From positions 18,783-82,782 of the forward strand of contig CATOSK010000013.1 in NCBI GenBank assembly GCA_951812535.1: a DNA stretch of 64,000 bases. The letters are read 5' to 3'. Of the stretch, positions 8,995 to 16,039 are shown piece after piece. Source of the DNA: an uncultured Dehalococcoidia bacterium (GTDB lineage: Bacteria; Chloroflexota; Dehalococcoidia; Lucifugimonadales; UBA3495). Under the pieces are notes generated by a model. That model was not told the origin of the DNA and ran no database searches. It was given only the letters and a program-made list of their open reading frames with translations. A program made the position numbers and the translations under genes. How positions within the stretch are numbered: position 1 is the stretch's first letter; every line of letters starts with the position of its first letter.

Positions 8995-10062
8995 CTACAG
9001 GCTTGTATCTACTCTCTGGGTGACTACTCGGGTCACGCCCCAACCGGCCAGCCAGGCCGAGTGGCGTCCGTCCCCGCCCGCAACGAACACCTCCACGTCT
9101 TCTGGATGGGGCACCACCGGGACCATCGTATCGGGGTTCGACTCATCCACCCAGGACGGCCAGTTCTTGTTTCCCCAGTGGGCGATGCCCCGCAGGCTGT
9201 CCACCGGCATTCGCGCGTTCTCGTACACGTACCTCCGGACATCCGCCTTGGACAGTCCGGCGTCGTGCATCTCGTGGGCGTGCTCCGGGCAGATGATCAG
9301 GGTCATCTGCGCCCCGGTGCCGATCTGGTAGTAATTGGCGAACCCGGCGGCCCGGATGGCCTGCACCAGGGTATTCAGCACTGCCTTCCCCTCGTTAACC
9401 GTCGTCTCCATTATGGGGTACATGGCACGGATGGCGGTGATAGTGACCATGCTCTCACCGGGGTCTAGCCCCATCTCCACGTGGCGCGGTTCCCACGGAC
9501 TGCGGGACTCGTTCTCGGAAAAGCAGAAGGTGAACCGGCCCGGCAGGGCCAGCGTCGCCTTGTCCATCTCCCCCGGAATCAGACCCGCCACGTTGCGGAC
9601 CACCAGCCGCAGCGCCCGCCCGATGACAGCGTTGGCCCGGTAGCCAGGACCGAAACACCCGGAATCGCCGTTGATCCCGAGCTGCTCGGCTATGGGTCCA
9701 TTGACTATTATCACCGGAGCGGCCCCTCCGGTGGTCGCCTGGCAGCCCGCCAGGTTGAAGGCGGGCTGCATGATGGCCCGTACCGCCGCCACCACTACTG
9801 GAAAGTGCTCGGGGCGGCATCCTGCCATCACCGCGTTTATGGCAATCTTCTCCAGGGTTGCCGGGGCATTCCGCGGCTGGATTACTCCCAGGGAACGTGA
9901 CGGGTCCTCGCCGAAGGTGCCCAGCATCTCCTGTACTGCGTCCTCCGTGGCCGGGACCACGGGCAGCCCGTCGGTCCACCCCTGATCCTCGTAATAGTCC
10001 TGGATCGCGGCAAAAGAGTCGGGAACGTCGTGTCGCGTGGATCGAATTGGAACGGAATTCAT
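8995..10062 (-). CDS. Uncharacterised protein, last gene of the UGSC selenoprotein operon
   Basis: The product has 355 residues, soluble, with no signal peptide. Conserved-looking blocks are GWTDGLPVVPAT near residue 33, KIAINAVMAGCRPEHFPVVV near 72, FNLAGCQATTGGAAPVIIVNGP near 100, FGPGYRANAVIGRALRL near 140 and NESRSPWEPRHVEMGL near 183. I recognise this as a widespread family of unknown function, from memory often found beside or fused to UGSC proteins. C80 and C106 lie in conserved blocks and could be catalytic or redox partners of the selenocysteine. It starts 3 nt after the AIM24 gene stop, which implies translational coupling. No enzyme class can be assigned from sequence alone. Confidence 0.75.
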   Translation of the reverse strand: MNSVPIRSTRHDVPDSFAAIQDYYEDQGWTDGLPVVPATEDAVQEMLGTFGEDPSRSLGVIQPRNAPATLEKIAINAVMAGCRPEHFPVVVAAVRAIMQPAFNLAGCQATTGGAAPVIIVNGPIAEQLGINGDSGCFGPGYRANAVIGRALRLVVRNVAGLIPGEMDKATLALPGRFTFCFSENESRSPWEPRHVEMGLDPGESMVTITAIRAMYPIMETTVNEGKAVLNTLVQAIRAAGFANYYQIGTGAQMTLIICPEHAHEMHDAGLSKADVRRYVYENARMPVDSLRGIAHWGNKNWPSWVDESNPDTMVPVVPHPEDVEVFVAGGDGRHSAWLAGWGVTRVVTQRVDTSL

Positions 10063-10065
10063 TGG

Positions 10066-10758
10066 CTATTCTCCCCTGGTCGGTGTTGGGAGGAACGGGA
10101 TAATCTTGTCGGCCAGCGAAGCCAGATTTCGGGTCTGGATCCAGACATGTCCGTCCCCCTGGAACTTCATCACCAACCCTTCCCCGCCGCCAATCAACGA
10201 GCGCAGCCCACCCACCTTCCCGATGGAGTAGCTCACGTCGTCGGTGAACGCCACGAGGTGGCCGGTGTCCACAACCAGCTCCTTGCCAGGTTCCACCGCC
10301 AGCTGCTTGATCGCTCCATAGGAATTGTAAAAGACTTCCCCTCTGCCCCTCTCGGCGTAGGTCCGCAGGAAAAAGAGACTCTCTCCGCTGAAGATGCCGC
10401 GGAACCCTTGGAACTGGGAGTCGGTGGCGACATTCTCGGTGCACGCCAGGAAGGAACTGCCCTGGATGAACAGGTTCTGCCCCGGCTCCAGCGGGAAGGC
10501 GCCGATGTCCCCCGGGGTGGAGGGAGCCAGGCTCACCATTCCCCCGCCCCGCTCGGCGGTGAAGGTGTTGATGAAGAAGGACTCGCCTCCCAGCATCCGC
10601 CGTATCCCCCGGAACAGTCCGCCGCCGGCAGAGCCAGTCTTCATCTCCACGCCGTGCTGGGCAACCATCGCCCCCGGTTCCGCCTTGATGCTTTCGCCCG
10701 GTTCCAGGTCAACGGTCAGTAGCGCGTAGCTGGGGTCGAATTCAATCGTCGTTTTCAC
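10066..10758 (-). CDS. AIM24 family protein (TIGR00266 type)
   Basis: The product has 230 residues of the AIM24 beta-helix-like family: LEPGESIKAEPGAMVAQHG near the start, then GLFRGIRRMLGGESFFINTFTA, and a second matching half (FSGESLFFLRTYAERGRGEVF, LVVDTGHLVAFTDDVSYSI). In yeast AIM24 is needed for inner-membrane organisation; bacterial members have no settled role. The start is GTG at 10758 with GGGAGGG upstream, 119 nt after the UGSC stop; an ATG just upstream is out of frame. It sits between the UGSC selenoprotein gene and the 355-residue unknown, with a 3-nt gap to the latter, so the three are very probably cotranscribed. Confidence 0.9.
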   Translation of the reverse strand: MKTTIEFDPSYALLTVDLEPGESIKAEPGAMVAQHGVEMKTGSAGGGLFRGIRRMLGGESFFINTFTAERGGGMVSLAPSTPGDIGAFPLEPGQNLFIQGSSFLACTENVATDSQFQGFRGIFSGESLFFLRTYAERGRGEVFYNSYGAIKQLAVEPGKELVVDTGHLVAFTDDVSYSIGKVGGLRSLIGGGEGLVMKFQGDGHVWIQTRNLASLADKIIPFLPTPTRGE

Positions 10759-10876
10759 GATTCATACCCTCCCAATTCGGACAGAGGGAAGGCCCCGGCC
10801 CAACGTCGTTGCCCACTCGGCCTGGCCGGGACCCCTGATGCTTGATTTACGCTCCCCTGCGGGGGCCGGATTGGTC

Positions 10877-11419
10877 TCAGGACTTGGTCAGCAGCCCGAC
10901 GATTTCCTCCGCGTACTCGTGGGCCAACTGGTGGACGCCTTCCACCGTGCGGGATGCCAGGGGACTGGGCAGGATGACTATCCGTGCGTCGGGCATTCCC
11001 AGGGACGCTGCCCTGGTGTGGGCTGCCCTGGTGAAGGAACTGGTGATAACGCTGACCGAGGGTAGGCCCCGGGACTCGGTGATTACTGTGTCGTGGAGAC
11101 CCCACGCCGTGCAGGAGCCTCAATCGGCTATGCCGTGTACGACGGCGTCACACTCCTCGATCAGGGAATCTATCGTCTCGTCGGAGCAGGGAGCGCTGAA
11201 TGAAAACTTCTTCGCGTAGATTACCTTCTCGGCGTTGTACTCCTGCTCCAAAATGTTCTGCAATTCCTGTAGGAACTTGTCGGAATGGAACTTGGTGTTC
11301 TCCAGCACCCCAATGATCTTCCCCTCCAGGCTGGGCAGACCGGCGCTCATGCCCTGCTCTTCGGGAATATCCTCGGGTCTGGGATCCAGGACTTGTATGG
11401 TTCGGGTTTCGGTTGCCAT
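10877..11419 (-). CDS. UGSC family selenoprotein (in-frame TGA = selenocysteine)
   Basis: A conventional reading stops after 99 codons at the TGA of 11120-11122. Reading that TGA as selenocysteine gives GIAD-U-GSC-TAWGLHDT and a further 76 residues to a TGA stop at 10877-10879, 180 residues in all (Sec100, Cys103). The extension is protein-like: TVITESRGLPSVSVITSS, then RAASLGMPDARIVILPSPL, then VHQLAHEYAEEIVGLL. The U-G-S-C motif after a conserved HGIAD is the signature of the UGSC selenoprotein family described from marine metagenomes; Cys-containing homologues exist. A SECIS hairpin follows the TGA (11092-11106). The start ATG has AGGAGGT 8 nt upstream. A U-x-x-C pair suggests thioredoxin-like redox chemistry, but no reaction is known. 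Confidence 0.92.
11092..11106 (-). promoter_or_regulatory. Bacterial SECIS element for the UGSC selenoprotein
   Basis: On the minus strand CGTGG-GGTCT-CCACG forms a 5-bp stem with loop GGUCU. The loop begins 18 nt after the TGA. The E. coli fdhF SECIS, as I recall it, also places a GGUCU loop 18 nt after its UGA, and the loop GU is what SelB recognises. The hairpin lies wholly within the coding extension, as bacterial SECIS elements do. Confidence 0.85.
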
Positions 11420-11470
11420 GAATGAATACCTCCTGGTGGTCCGGCGATGGGTGGTCTGATTTGCCCGCTC

Positions 11471-12289
11471 CTAGTAGTAGACCGCGTTGCCCGTGCCGCC
11501 TCCGGCCGCGATGACCTCTCCGGTGATGGCCTCCGCCTTGTTGGATGCCAGGAATACGGTGAAGAAACCGATTTCCGACCCGTCCACCATGCGGCAGATC
11601 GCATTCCCCGACGACGAACCCGGGGCGAAGTCGTTGGCTTCAACTTCCTCTGGGGTAATTCCTTGTTGCTCCGCCCTGGCACCCAGCATTACCGCGGTCC
11701 GCTCGGTGCGGGTGGTGCCCGGGTGGATGCAGTTGACCGTTATCCCGAACCGTCCCAGCTGGTTGGACAGGGTCTTGGTCATGTGCACTAGCGAGACGTT
11801 CCGCGCTCCGCCGCTCAGGTTGCCGGCGTTGCGGGCGTTCCCGCCGCTGATGTTGATGATGCGGCCGAAGCCCTGCTCCTTCAGGTGGGGAATGGCGGCC
11901 TTGGCGCATCGGAGGGCTCCGACATACTTCACGTCGAAGTCTCCCATCAGCGCGTCTTCGTCCACCGTCTCCACCGGACCAATGGCGTTGGGTGACCCGC
12001 CGGGCAGGGAAGCGCTGTTGACCAGGATGTGCAGGCCGCCCAGCTGCGCGACAGCCGAGTCCATGACCCGGTTGACCTGCTCTGTGTCGGTTACATCCAG
12101 CTGCATGGCAATGCAGCGGCGGCCGGTCTCATCCTCGATTTCCCGGGCCGTCTGCTCCAGTTGGTCCAGGGTTCGGGAGGCAATGACGACGTCACAGCCC
12201 TCCCTGGCCAGCTCCCGCGCGATGGCCTTGCCGATGCCCCGGCCGCCACCGGCCACGAAAGCCTTCTTGCCTTCCAGTCCAAAATCCAT
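11471..12289 (-). CDS. SDR-fold protein lacking the catalytic Tyr and Lys, first gene of UGSC operon
   Basis: The product has 272 residues with a Rossmann fold: the cofactor loop GGGRGIGKAIA (residues 14-24), LDVTD near 65, NSAS near 92 and NISGG near 147. The C-terminal part ITVNCIHPGTTRTE is typical of classical SDRs. Where the active-site Y-x-x-x-K should be, the chain reads GGARNVSLVHMTKTL, so Tyr is replaced by Gly and Lys by Asn in my alignment. I recall related SDRs with a similar (M/A)RNA signature, so this is probably a natural subgroup rather than a broken gene. The ATG has GGAGGAG upstream. The UGSC gene starts 51 nt downstream on the same strand. Confidence 0.88.
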   Translation of the reverse strand: MDFGLEGKKAFVAGGGRGIGKAIARELAREGCDVVIASRTLDQLEQTAREIEDETGRRCIAMQLDVTDTEQVNRVMDSAVAQLGGLHILVNSASLPGGSPNAIGPVETVDEDALMGDFDVKYVGALRCAKAAIPHLKEQGFGRIINISGGNARNAGNLSGGARNVSLVHMTKTLSNQLGRFGITVNCIHPGTTRTERTAVMLGARAEQQGITPEEVEANDFAPGSSSGNAICRMVDGSEIGFFTVFLASNKAEAITGEVIAAGGGTGNAVYY

Positions 12290-12413
12290 ATTTCAAACTC
12301 CTCCAATGGCCTCGTCCAGACAAGCGCGGACAAGGCCTCCATCTAGCTGGCAGGTAGTCTACCCACTTCCAAATGGGGCGTCAAACGACGCTACGGCAGG
12401 GATGCCGCCCTGC

Positions 12414-12698
12414 CTAATTCAGGTTCCGGAACTGCCCCGGCTCCAGTTCGAGCGCCTCTTCCCGGCCGGAAAAGGGCAACATTCCCTCCTGGATGAATGC
12501 ATCCAGAGGCTCCGGATAGTTGTCCCTGTCCCCCAGCCCTAGTTCCTCAAACAACAAATCGGTGTCAGACCCTTCTCCAATGGCCTCCCTGAGTCCGTCG
12601 GTCCAGTTGTTGAGCTGCTGGTCAGCATCGCTGGCGGCCCGTTCGAGCCGGTCTCGCCGGTCCTTGAGGTCCAGCAACATTTGCAACAGCCTTGCCAT
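12414..12698 (-). CDS. Small helical protein of unknown function
   Basis: The product has 94 residues. The N-terminal 35 residues (MARLLQMLLDLKDRRDRLERA...) have heptad-like charge and leucine spacing and should form a coiled coil or long helix; the rest is acidic and proline-rich. I recognise no family. It begins 6 nt after the stop of 12705-12944, so the two short genes are probably cotranslated. It is 124 nt upstream of the UGSC operon on the same strand, with nothing recognisable in the gap. Confidence 0.55.
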   Translation of the reverse strand: MARLLQMLLDLKDRRDRLERAASDADQQLNNWTDGLREAIGEGSDTDLLFEELGLGDRDNYPEPLDAFIQEGMLPFSGREEALELEPGQFRNLN

Positions 12699-12704
12699 TC
12701 CCAG

Positions 12705-12944
12705 CTAGGATTCCGCGGGTGGGCAATCCGGCGGGCTGAGCCGGATACCCAGCTCCCTGGCAACGGAATCCAGAAAAACGTCCTTAACCGTGCTGTTCCA
12801 AAGCTCCCCTTCGAGCCGGTGGTAATCGCAGTCCTGGCACACCCAGCCGGTCTCTACCGGTCCATCCTCCCTATGGGCCTCGAATCCGGTCCTGACGTAG
12901 TAGTGGTCTTCGTTCTTTCCCATTTCCAAGCTCCATCCCTTCAA
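12705..12944 (-). CDS. Small protein with one CxxC motif, unknown function
   Basis: The product has 79 residues. TGWVCQDCDYHRLEGELW contains a CxxC followed by Asp-Tyr-His, like half of a zinc ribbon. The N-terminal MGKNEDHYYVRTGFEAHRED gives an alternative start at the second Met. It lies just after two tandem terminators (12956-13029) that separate it from the GuaB3-like gene. No family recognised. Confidence 0.55.
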   Translation of the reverse strand: MKGWSLEMGKNEDHYYVRTGFEAHREDGPVETGWVCQDCDYHRLEGELWNSTVKDVFLDSVARELGIRLSPPDCPPAES

Positions 12945-12952
12945 TTTGCACG

Positions 12953-12989
12953 TTAAAAAGAAACGCCCCGCCGGATCCGGCAGGGCGTT
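12953..12989 (-). terminator. Terminator-like hairpin upstream of the small gene pair
   Basis: A long palindrome with outer arms AACGCCC / GGGCGTT and inner GCCGGATCCGGC (12962-12989) is followed on the minus strand by TTTCTTTTT. It is the second of two tandem terminators after the GuaB3-like gene, or it could attenuate the gene at 12705-12944, whose start is only 17 nt on. Confidence 0.75.
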
Positions 12990-13000
12990 AGTCTCCCCAA

Positions 13001-13029
13001 GGGAAAAGACCCCTCGTTAGGAGGGGTCT
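13001..13029 (-). terminator. Terminator after the GuaB3-like gene
   Basis: A perfect 9-bp stem AGACCCCTC / GAGGGGTCT with loop CTAAC (minus strand) is followed by TTTTCCC. It lies about 108 nt beyond the stop of 13137-14273. Confidence 0.85.
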
Positions 13030-13136
13030 CACCTTGGATCATGCTAGGGCATCATTAGTATAGTGGCAGGGTCAAATTGGATTAGCTCGGTTTTTTGGTG
13101 ATTTTCAAGTGTATTTCTCCCGGTTGCCGGTTCCCG

Positions 13137-14273
13137 TCACCCCGCCATCTGGAAGAACTTGCCCTCCGTCTTGATGGCCGGAGCGACCACCATGTCCGCC
13201 TTGTGCATGTCGTTGATCGTGTACGCGCCGCACATTCCCATCGCCACCCGAAGGGCTCCAACCAGGTTCTGCGTGCCGTTGGTCACCGAGGTCGGCCCGT
13301 ACATTATCTGCCGGAGCGACCCCTTGGTACCCACGTCGATGCGGGTTCCCCGGGGAAGCTCGGGATGGGCGTTGGCCATGCCCCAGTTGAACCCCCGGCC
13401 CGGTGCCTCCTCGGCTTGGGCAAAGGGCGTTCCGATCATCACCCCGTCGGCGCCGCTGGCGATGGACTTGCAGACGTCGCCTCCAGTGCGGATACCCCCG
13501 TCGGTGATGACCGCCACATAGCGGCCGGTCTGCTCGAAATAGTCTTCCCGGGCCGCGGCGCACTCCAGTGTTGCGGACACTTGCGGGACTCCAACGCCGG
13601 TGACCTCTCGGGTAGTGCAGGCCGCTCCGGGACCAACCCCCACCAGCACGCCGTCAACACCAGTTTGCATAAGTTCCAGGGCTACGTTGTAGCTGACGCA
13701 GTTGCCGACGACAACCGGCACCTTCAGGTTCTCCATCAACTCCGAGAACACAAGACCCCGGTAGCTGTTGGACATGTGCCGCGCCGTCGTCACCGTGGAC
13801 TGAACGAACACGAGGTCCGCGCCGGCTTCCACCGCCAGCGGGCTCAACCGCTTGGTCGTCTGGGGGGTAAAAGAAACGGCGCACACCGCGCCGGACCTCT
13901 TGATTTCCTGTACTCTCGAGCCGATCAGGTGTTCCTGGACCGGCTCCGAGTAGACCTGCTGGAGATACTCGGTCACCTCCGCCTTGGACATGGAAACGAT
14001 TTCTTCCAAAACCGAATAGGGGTCGTCGTAGCGGGTGTAGACCCCTTCGGCGTTCAGAACGCCCAACCCGCCCATCTCGTGCATCAGGGTGGCGAACCTG
14101 GGCGACACGGTCCCGTCCATGGCCGAGGCGAGGAAGGGTGCTTCAAAGACGTGTCCACCCAGAGTTAGCCTCGTATCGGCTAGTTCGGGGTTGATGGTAA
14201 CGTCCCCGGGAACGATGGCCACTTCATCGAAGCCGTAGGTCTGGTCAAGCTGCTTCAAGAGACGCCGCCCCAT
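13137..14273 (-). CDS. GuaB3-type IMP dehydrogenase family protein
   Basis: The product has 378 residues with a TIM-barrel of the IMPDH/GMP reductase family and no CBS pair. ASAMDGTVS and [11 protein letters not shown] are near the N-terminus; [27 protein letters not shown] contains the cysteine loop equivalent to the catalytic Cys of IMPDH, followed by [26 protein letters not shown], the phosphate-binding region. It fits the CBS-less GuaB3 subgroup (TIGR01304 type), whose reaction is not settled; GMP reductase-like activity has been proposed for relatives. The start at 14273 is chosen because GGGAGGT lies just upstream; the frame is open 22 codons further but without a ribosome site. It has its own promoter and terminator. 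Confidence 0.88.
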   Translation of the reverse strand: MGRRLLKQLDQTYGFDEVAIVPGDVTINPELADTRLTLGGHVFEAPFLASAMDGTVSPRFATLMHEMGGLGVLNAEGVYTRYDDPYSVLEEIVSMSKAEVTEYLQQVYSEPVQEHLIGSRVQEIKRSGAVCAVSFTPQTTKRLSPLAVEAGADLVFVQSTVTTARHMSNSYRGLVFSELMENLKVPVVVGNCVSYNVALELMQTGVDGVLVGVGPGAACTTREVTGVGVPQVSATLECAAAREDYFEQTGRYVAVITDGGIRTGGDVCKSIASGADGVMIGTPFAQAEEAPGRGFNWGMANAHPELPRGTRIDVGTKGSLRQIMYGPTSVTNGTQNLVGALRVAMGMCGAYTINDMHKADMVVAPAIKTEGKFFQMAG

Positions 14274-14317
14274 AAACCGTACCTCCCAAGCTGGTTGTGT
14301 GCAAGATATTGCCGTGA

Positions 14318-14346
14318 ATTTTGCTACTGGAGGCCCCAAAAGTCAA
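14318..14346 (-). promoter_or_regulatory. Promoter of the GuaB3-like gene
   Basis: On the minus strand TTGACT (14341-14346), 17 nt, CAAAAT (14318-14323). The start codon is about 45 nt downstream. It lies in the 221-nt gap after radA, which otherwise shows nothing. Confidence 0.65.
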
Positions 14347-14494
14347 CACAATTCGTAATCGGTTTTGGAGCCGTTTTTGCCTTCTAGATTCGATGGAAAC
14401 GTCATCACACCGGCCTCTCTTCTTGCGGAACGAGATATGATACTTTCGGGTTCCGTCCTTCCACAACGTTCCTCGGCCCTCTCTCCAGGCCATG

Positions 14495-15955
14495 TTATTC
14501 CAGGTCTTCCCACTCCGGCTCCTCTGGTTGTCCGTCCTGTTGTGCACCGGGAGGTCCCCAAATCTCCCGGATAGCCTGCCGCACCGTGCGCACCGCGACC
14601 ATTTCCAGCGACGTTCCCCCGTGGGCGATTCCTGTTGCTTCCCGCCCTGCCGCTGCCGGGACCACCGCCCGGTTCATCCCCAGCCTGGCTGATTCGGATA
14701 ACCGTCGGTCGATCTGCGGAACGGACCTCAGCTCCCCGCTCAACCCCACCTCGCCCAGCACCACTGTACCAGGCTCCAACGGACGGTTGTACAGGCTGGA
14801 TGCAATCGCGATCAGGACTCCCAAGTCCACCGCCGGCTCGGTCACTCGGAAACCCCCGGCCACGCTGACTATGATGTCCTGCCCTGTCAGGTCCAACCCC
14901 GCCCGCCGCACCGCCACCGCGGAAAGCATCAGGAGTCGGTTGTAGTCAACCCCGTTGGCAACCCGTCTGGGCACCGGCGCATAGGATGGAGACGTCAACG
15001 CCTGCACTTCCAGGAGTAGCGGTCGGCTCCCCTCCAGGACCGGGACCAGGACTGAGCCAACGGCCCGATCATACCTCTGTGAAAGCAGTGTGTGGGACGG
15101 GTCGGGAACCTCCGTCAATCCCTGCCCGGTCATCTCGAAAACCCCGACTTCCTGCGTTGACCCGAAACGGTTCTTGCCGCAGCGCAGTAGTCGGTAGGCG
15201 TTCAGGTCCTCCCCGTCCAGGTACAGGACAGTGTCCACCATGTGCTCCAGCACTCGAGGGCCTGCCAGGGAACCGTCCTTCGTCATGTGCCCGGCGATGA
15301 GCACCGGAACGTCGCGCTGCTTGGCCCACCGCAGCAACCGCAGCCCGCACTCCCTCACCTGCACCACACTGCCCGGCCCCGAGGGAGCGTCCCGGGTGTA
15401 GAGGGTCTGGATGGAATCCACGATCGCCAGGCTGGGCCGGCTCTCCTCCAGCCGGGCGAGAATCTGTTCCACGTCCGTTTCCGAGAGCAGGAATATTCCG
15501 TCCCCCGGCAGGTCGAGCCGCCGGGAACGAAGGTGAATCTGGTGGGCGGACTCCTCCCCGCTGGCGTAGACCACCGATCCACCGGACGCCGCCAGGTATC
15601 GGGCGATCTGCAGCAACAGCGTCGACTTCCCAACCCCGGGCTCGCCCGCCAGCAGGGACACGGACCCCGGCACGATCCCACCCCCCAGGACCCGGTTTAT
15701 TTCCTCGGAAGGTAGGGGGATGCGCGGCTCGCCCCCGGTCCGCAGCTGCGACAGCTCTTGCAGCGGTTCCGGTCCGCCTTCCCGTCTGGAGGAAGTCCAG
15801 GATGGATTGGACGGTCTGTCCGGAGCCCGGGTGGTCTCCGCCAGAGGCTGGGCCGACCCGCATCCAGGAGCCGGACAAAACCCCATCCAGCGCGGGCTTT
15901 CGTAGCCGCATTCCTGGCAAAGGAAGACCGTTCGCGCTTCTCTCGGGTGGGGCAT
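14495..15955 (-). CDS. radA: DNA repair protein RadA (branch migration, Lon-like domain)
   Basis: The product has 486 residues. A four-cysteine zinc finger (C13-x2-C16, C27-x4-C32) is followed by the RecA-like ATPase with Walker A GEPGVGKST near 104-112, LAIVDSIQTLYT as Walker B, and the RadA-specific KNRFG motif (CGKNRFGSTQE). The C-terminal third is the Lon-protease-like domain (SVAGGFRVTEPAVDLGVLIAIASS). RadA promotes branch migration of recombination intermediates. All key motifs are intact. A -10 box ends 9 nt before the ATG and there is no Shine-Dalgarno, so translation may be leaderless. It lies between clpC and the GuaB3-like gene, with transcription signals on both sides. Confidence 0.96.
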   Translation of the reverse strand: MPHPREARTVFLCQECGYESPRWMGFCPAPGCGSAQPLAETTRAPDRPSNPSWTSSRREGGPEPLQELSQLRTGGEPRIPLPSEEINRVLGGGIVPGSVSLLAGEPGVGKSTLLLQIARYLAASGGSVVYASGEESAHQIHLRSRRLDLPGDGIFLLSETDVEQILARLEESRPSLAIVDSIQTLYTRDAPSGPGSVVQVRECGLRLLRWAKQRDVPVLIAGHMTKDGSLAGPRVLEHMVDTVLYLDGEDLNAYRLLRCGKNRFGSTQEVGVFEMTGQGLTEVPDPSHTLLSQRYDRAVGSVLVPVLEGSRPLLLEVQALTSPSYAPVPRRVANGVDYNRLLMLSAVAVRRAGLDLTGQDIIVSVAGGFRVTEPAVDLGVLIAIASSLYNRPLEPGTVVLGEVGLSGELRSVPQIDRRLSESARLGMNRAVVPAAAGREATGIAHGGTSLEMVAVRTVRQAIREIWGPPGAQQDGQPEEPEWEDLE

Positions 15956-15964
15956 AACCCCACC

Positions 15965-15970
15965 ATTATA
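15965..15970 (-). promoter_or_regulatory. Extended -10 promoter of radA
   Basis: The minus strand reads TGTTATAAT, an extended -10, ending 9 nt before the radA ATG, with no -35 match and no Shine-Dalgarno. The expected start of transcription is at or a few nt before the ATG. It directly abuts the terminator hairpin of clpC. Confidence 0.6.
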
Positions 15971-15976
15971 ACAATC

Positions 15977-16000
15977 GAGGCCCCGAATGCTCGGGGCCTC
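15977..16000 (-). terminator. Hairpin terminator after clpC
   Basis: A perfect 10-bp stem GAGGCCCCGA / TCGGGGCCTC with a 4-nt loop lies 39 nt beyond the clpC stop. The following tract on the minus strand (GATTGTTATAAT) is AT-rich rather than a clean T run and doubles as the radA -10 region. Confidence 0.65.
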
Positions 16001-16039
16001 GTTTCATGGGCTGGTGTTCCCCAACAGGGGGTCCTGAGT

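Noticed and set aside
10755..11123. A 122-codon minus-strand frame after the UGSC TGA
   Set aside because: It is in a different frame from the UGSC extension and gives a His/Arg/Gly/Pro-rich chain; the in-frame selenocysteine reading explains the region.
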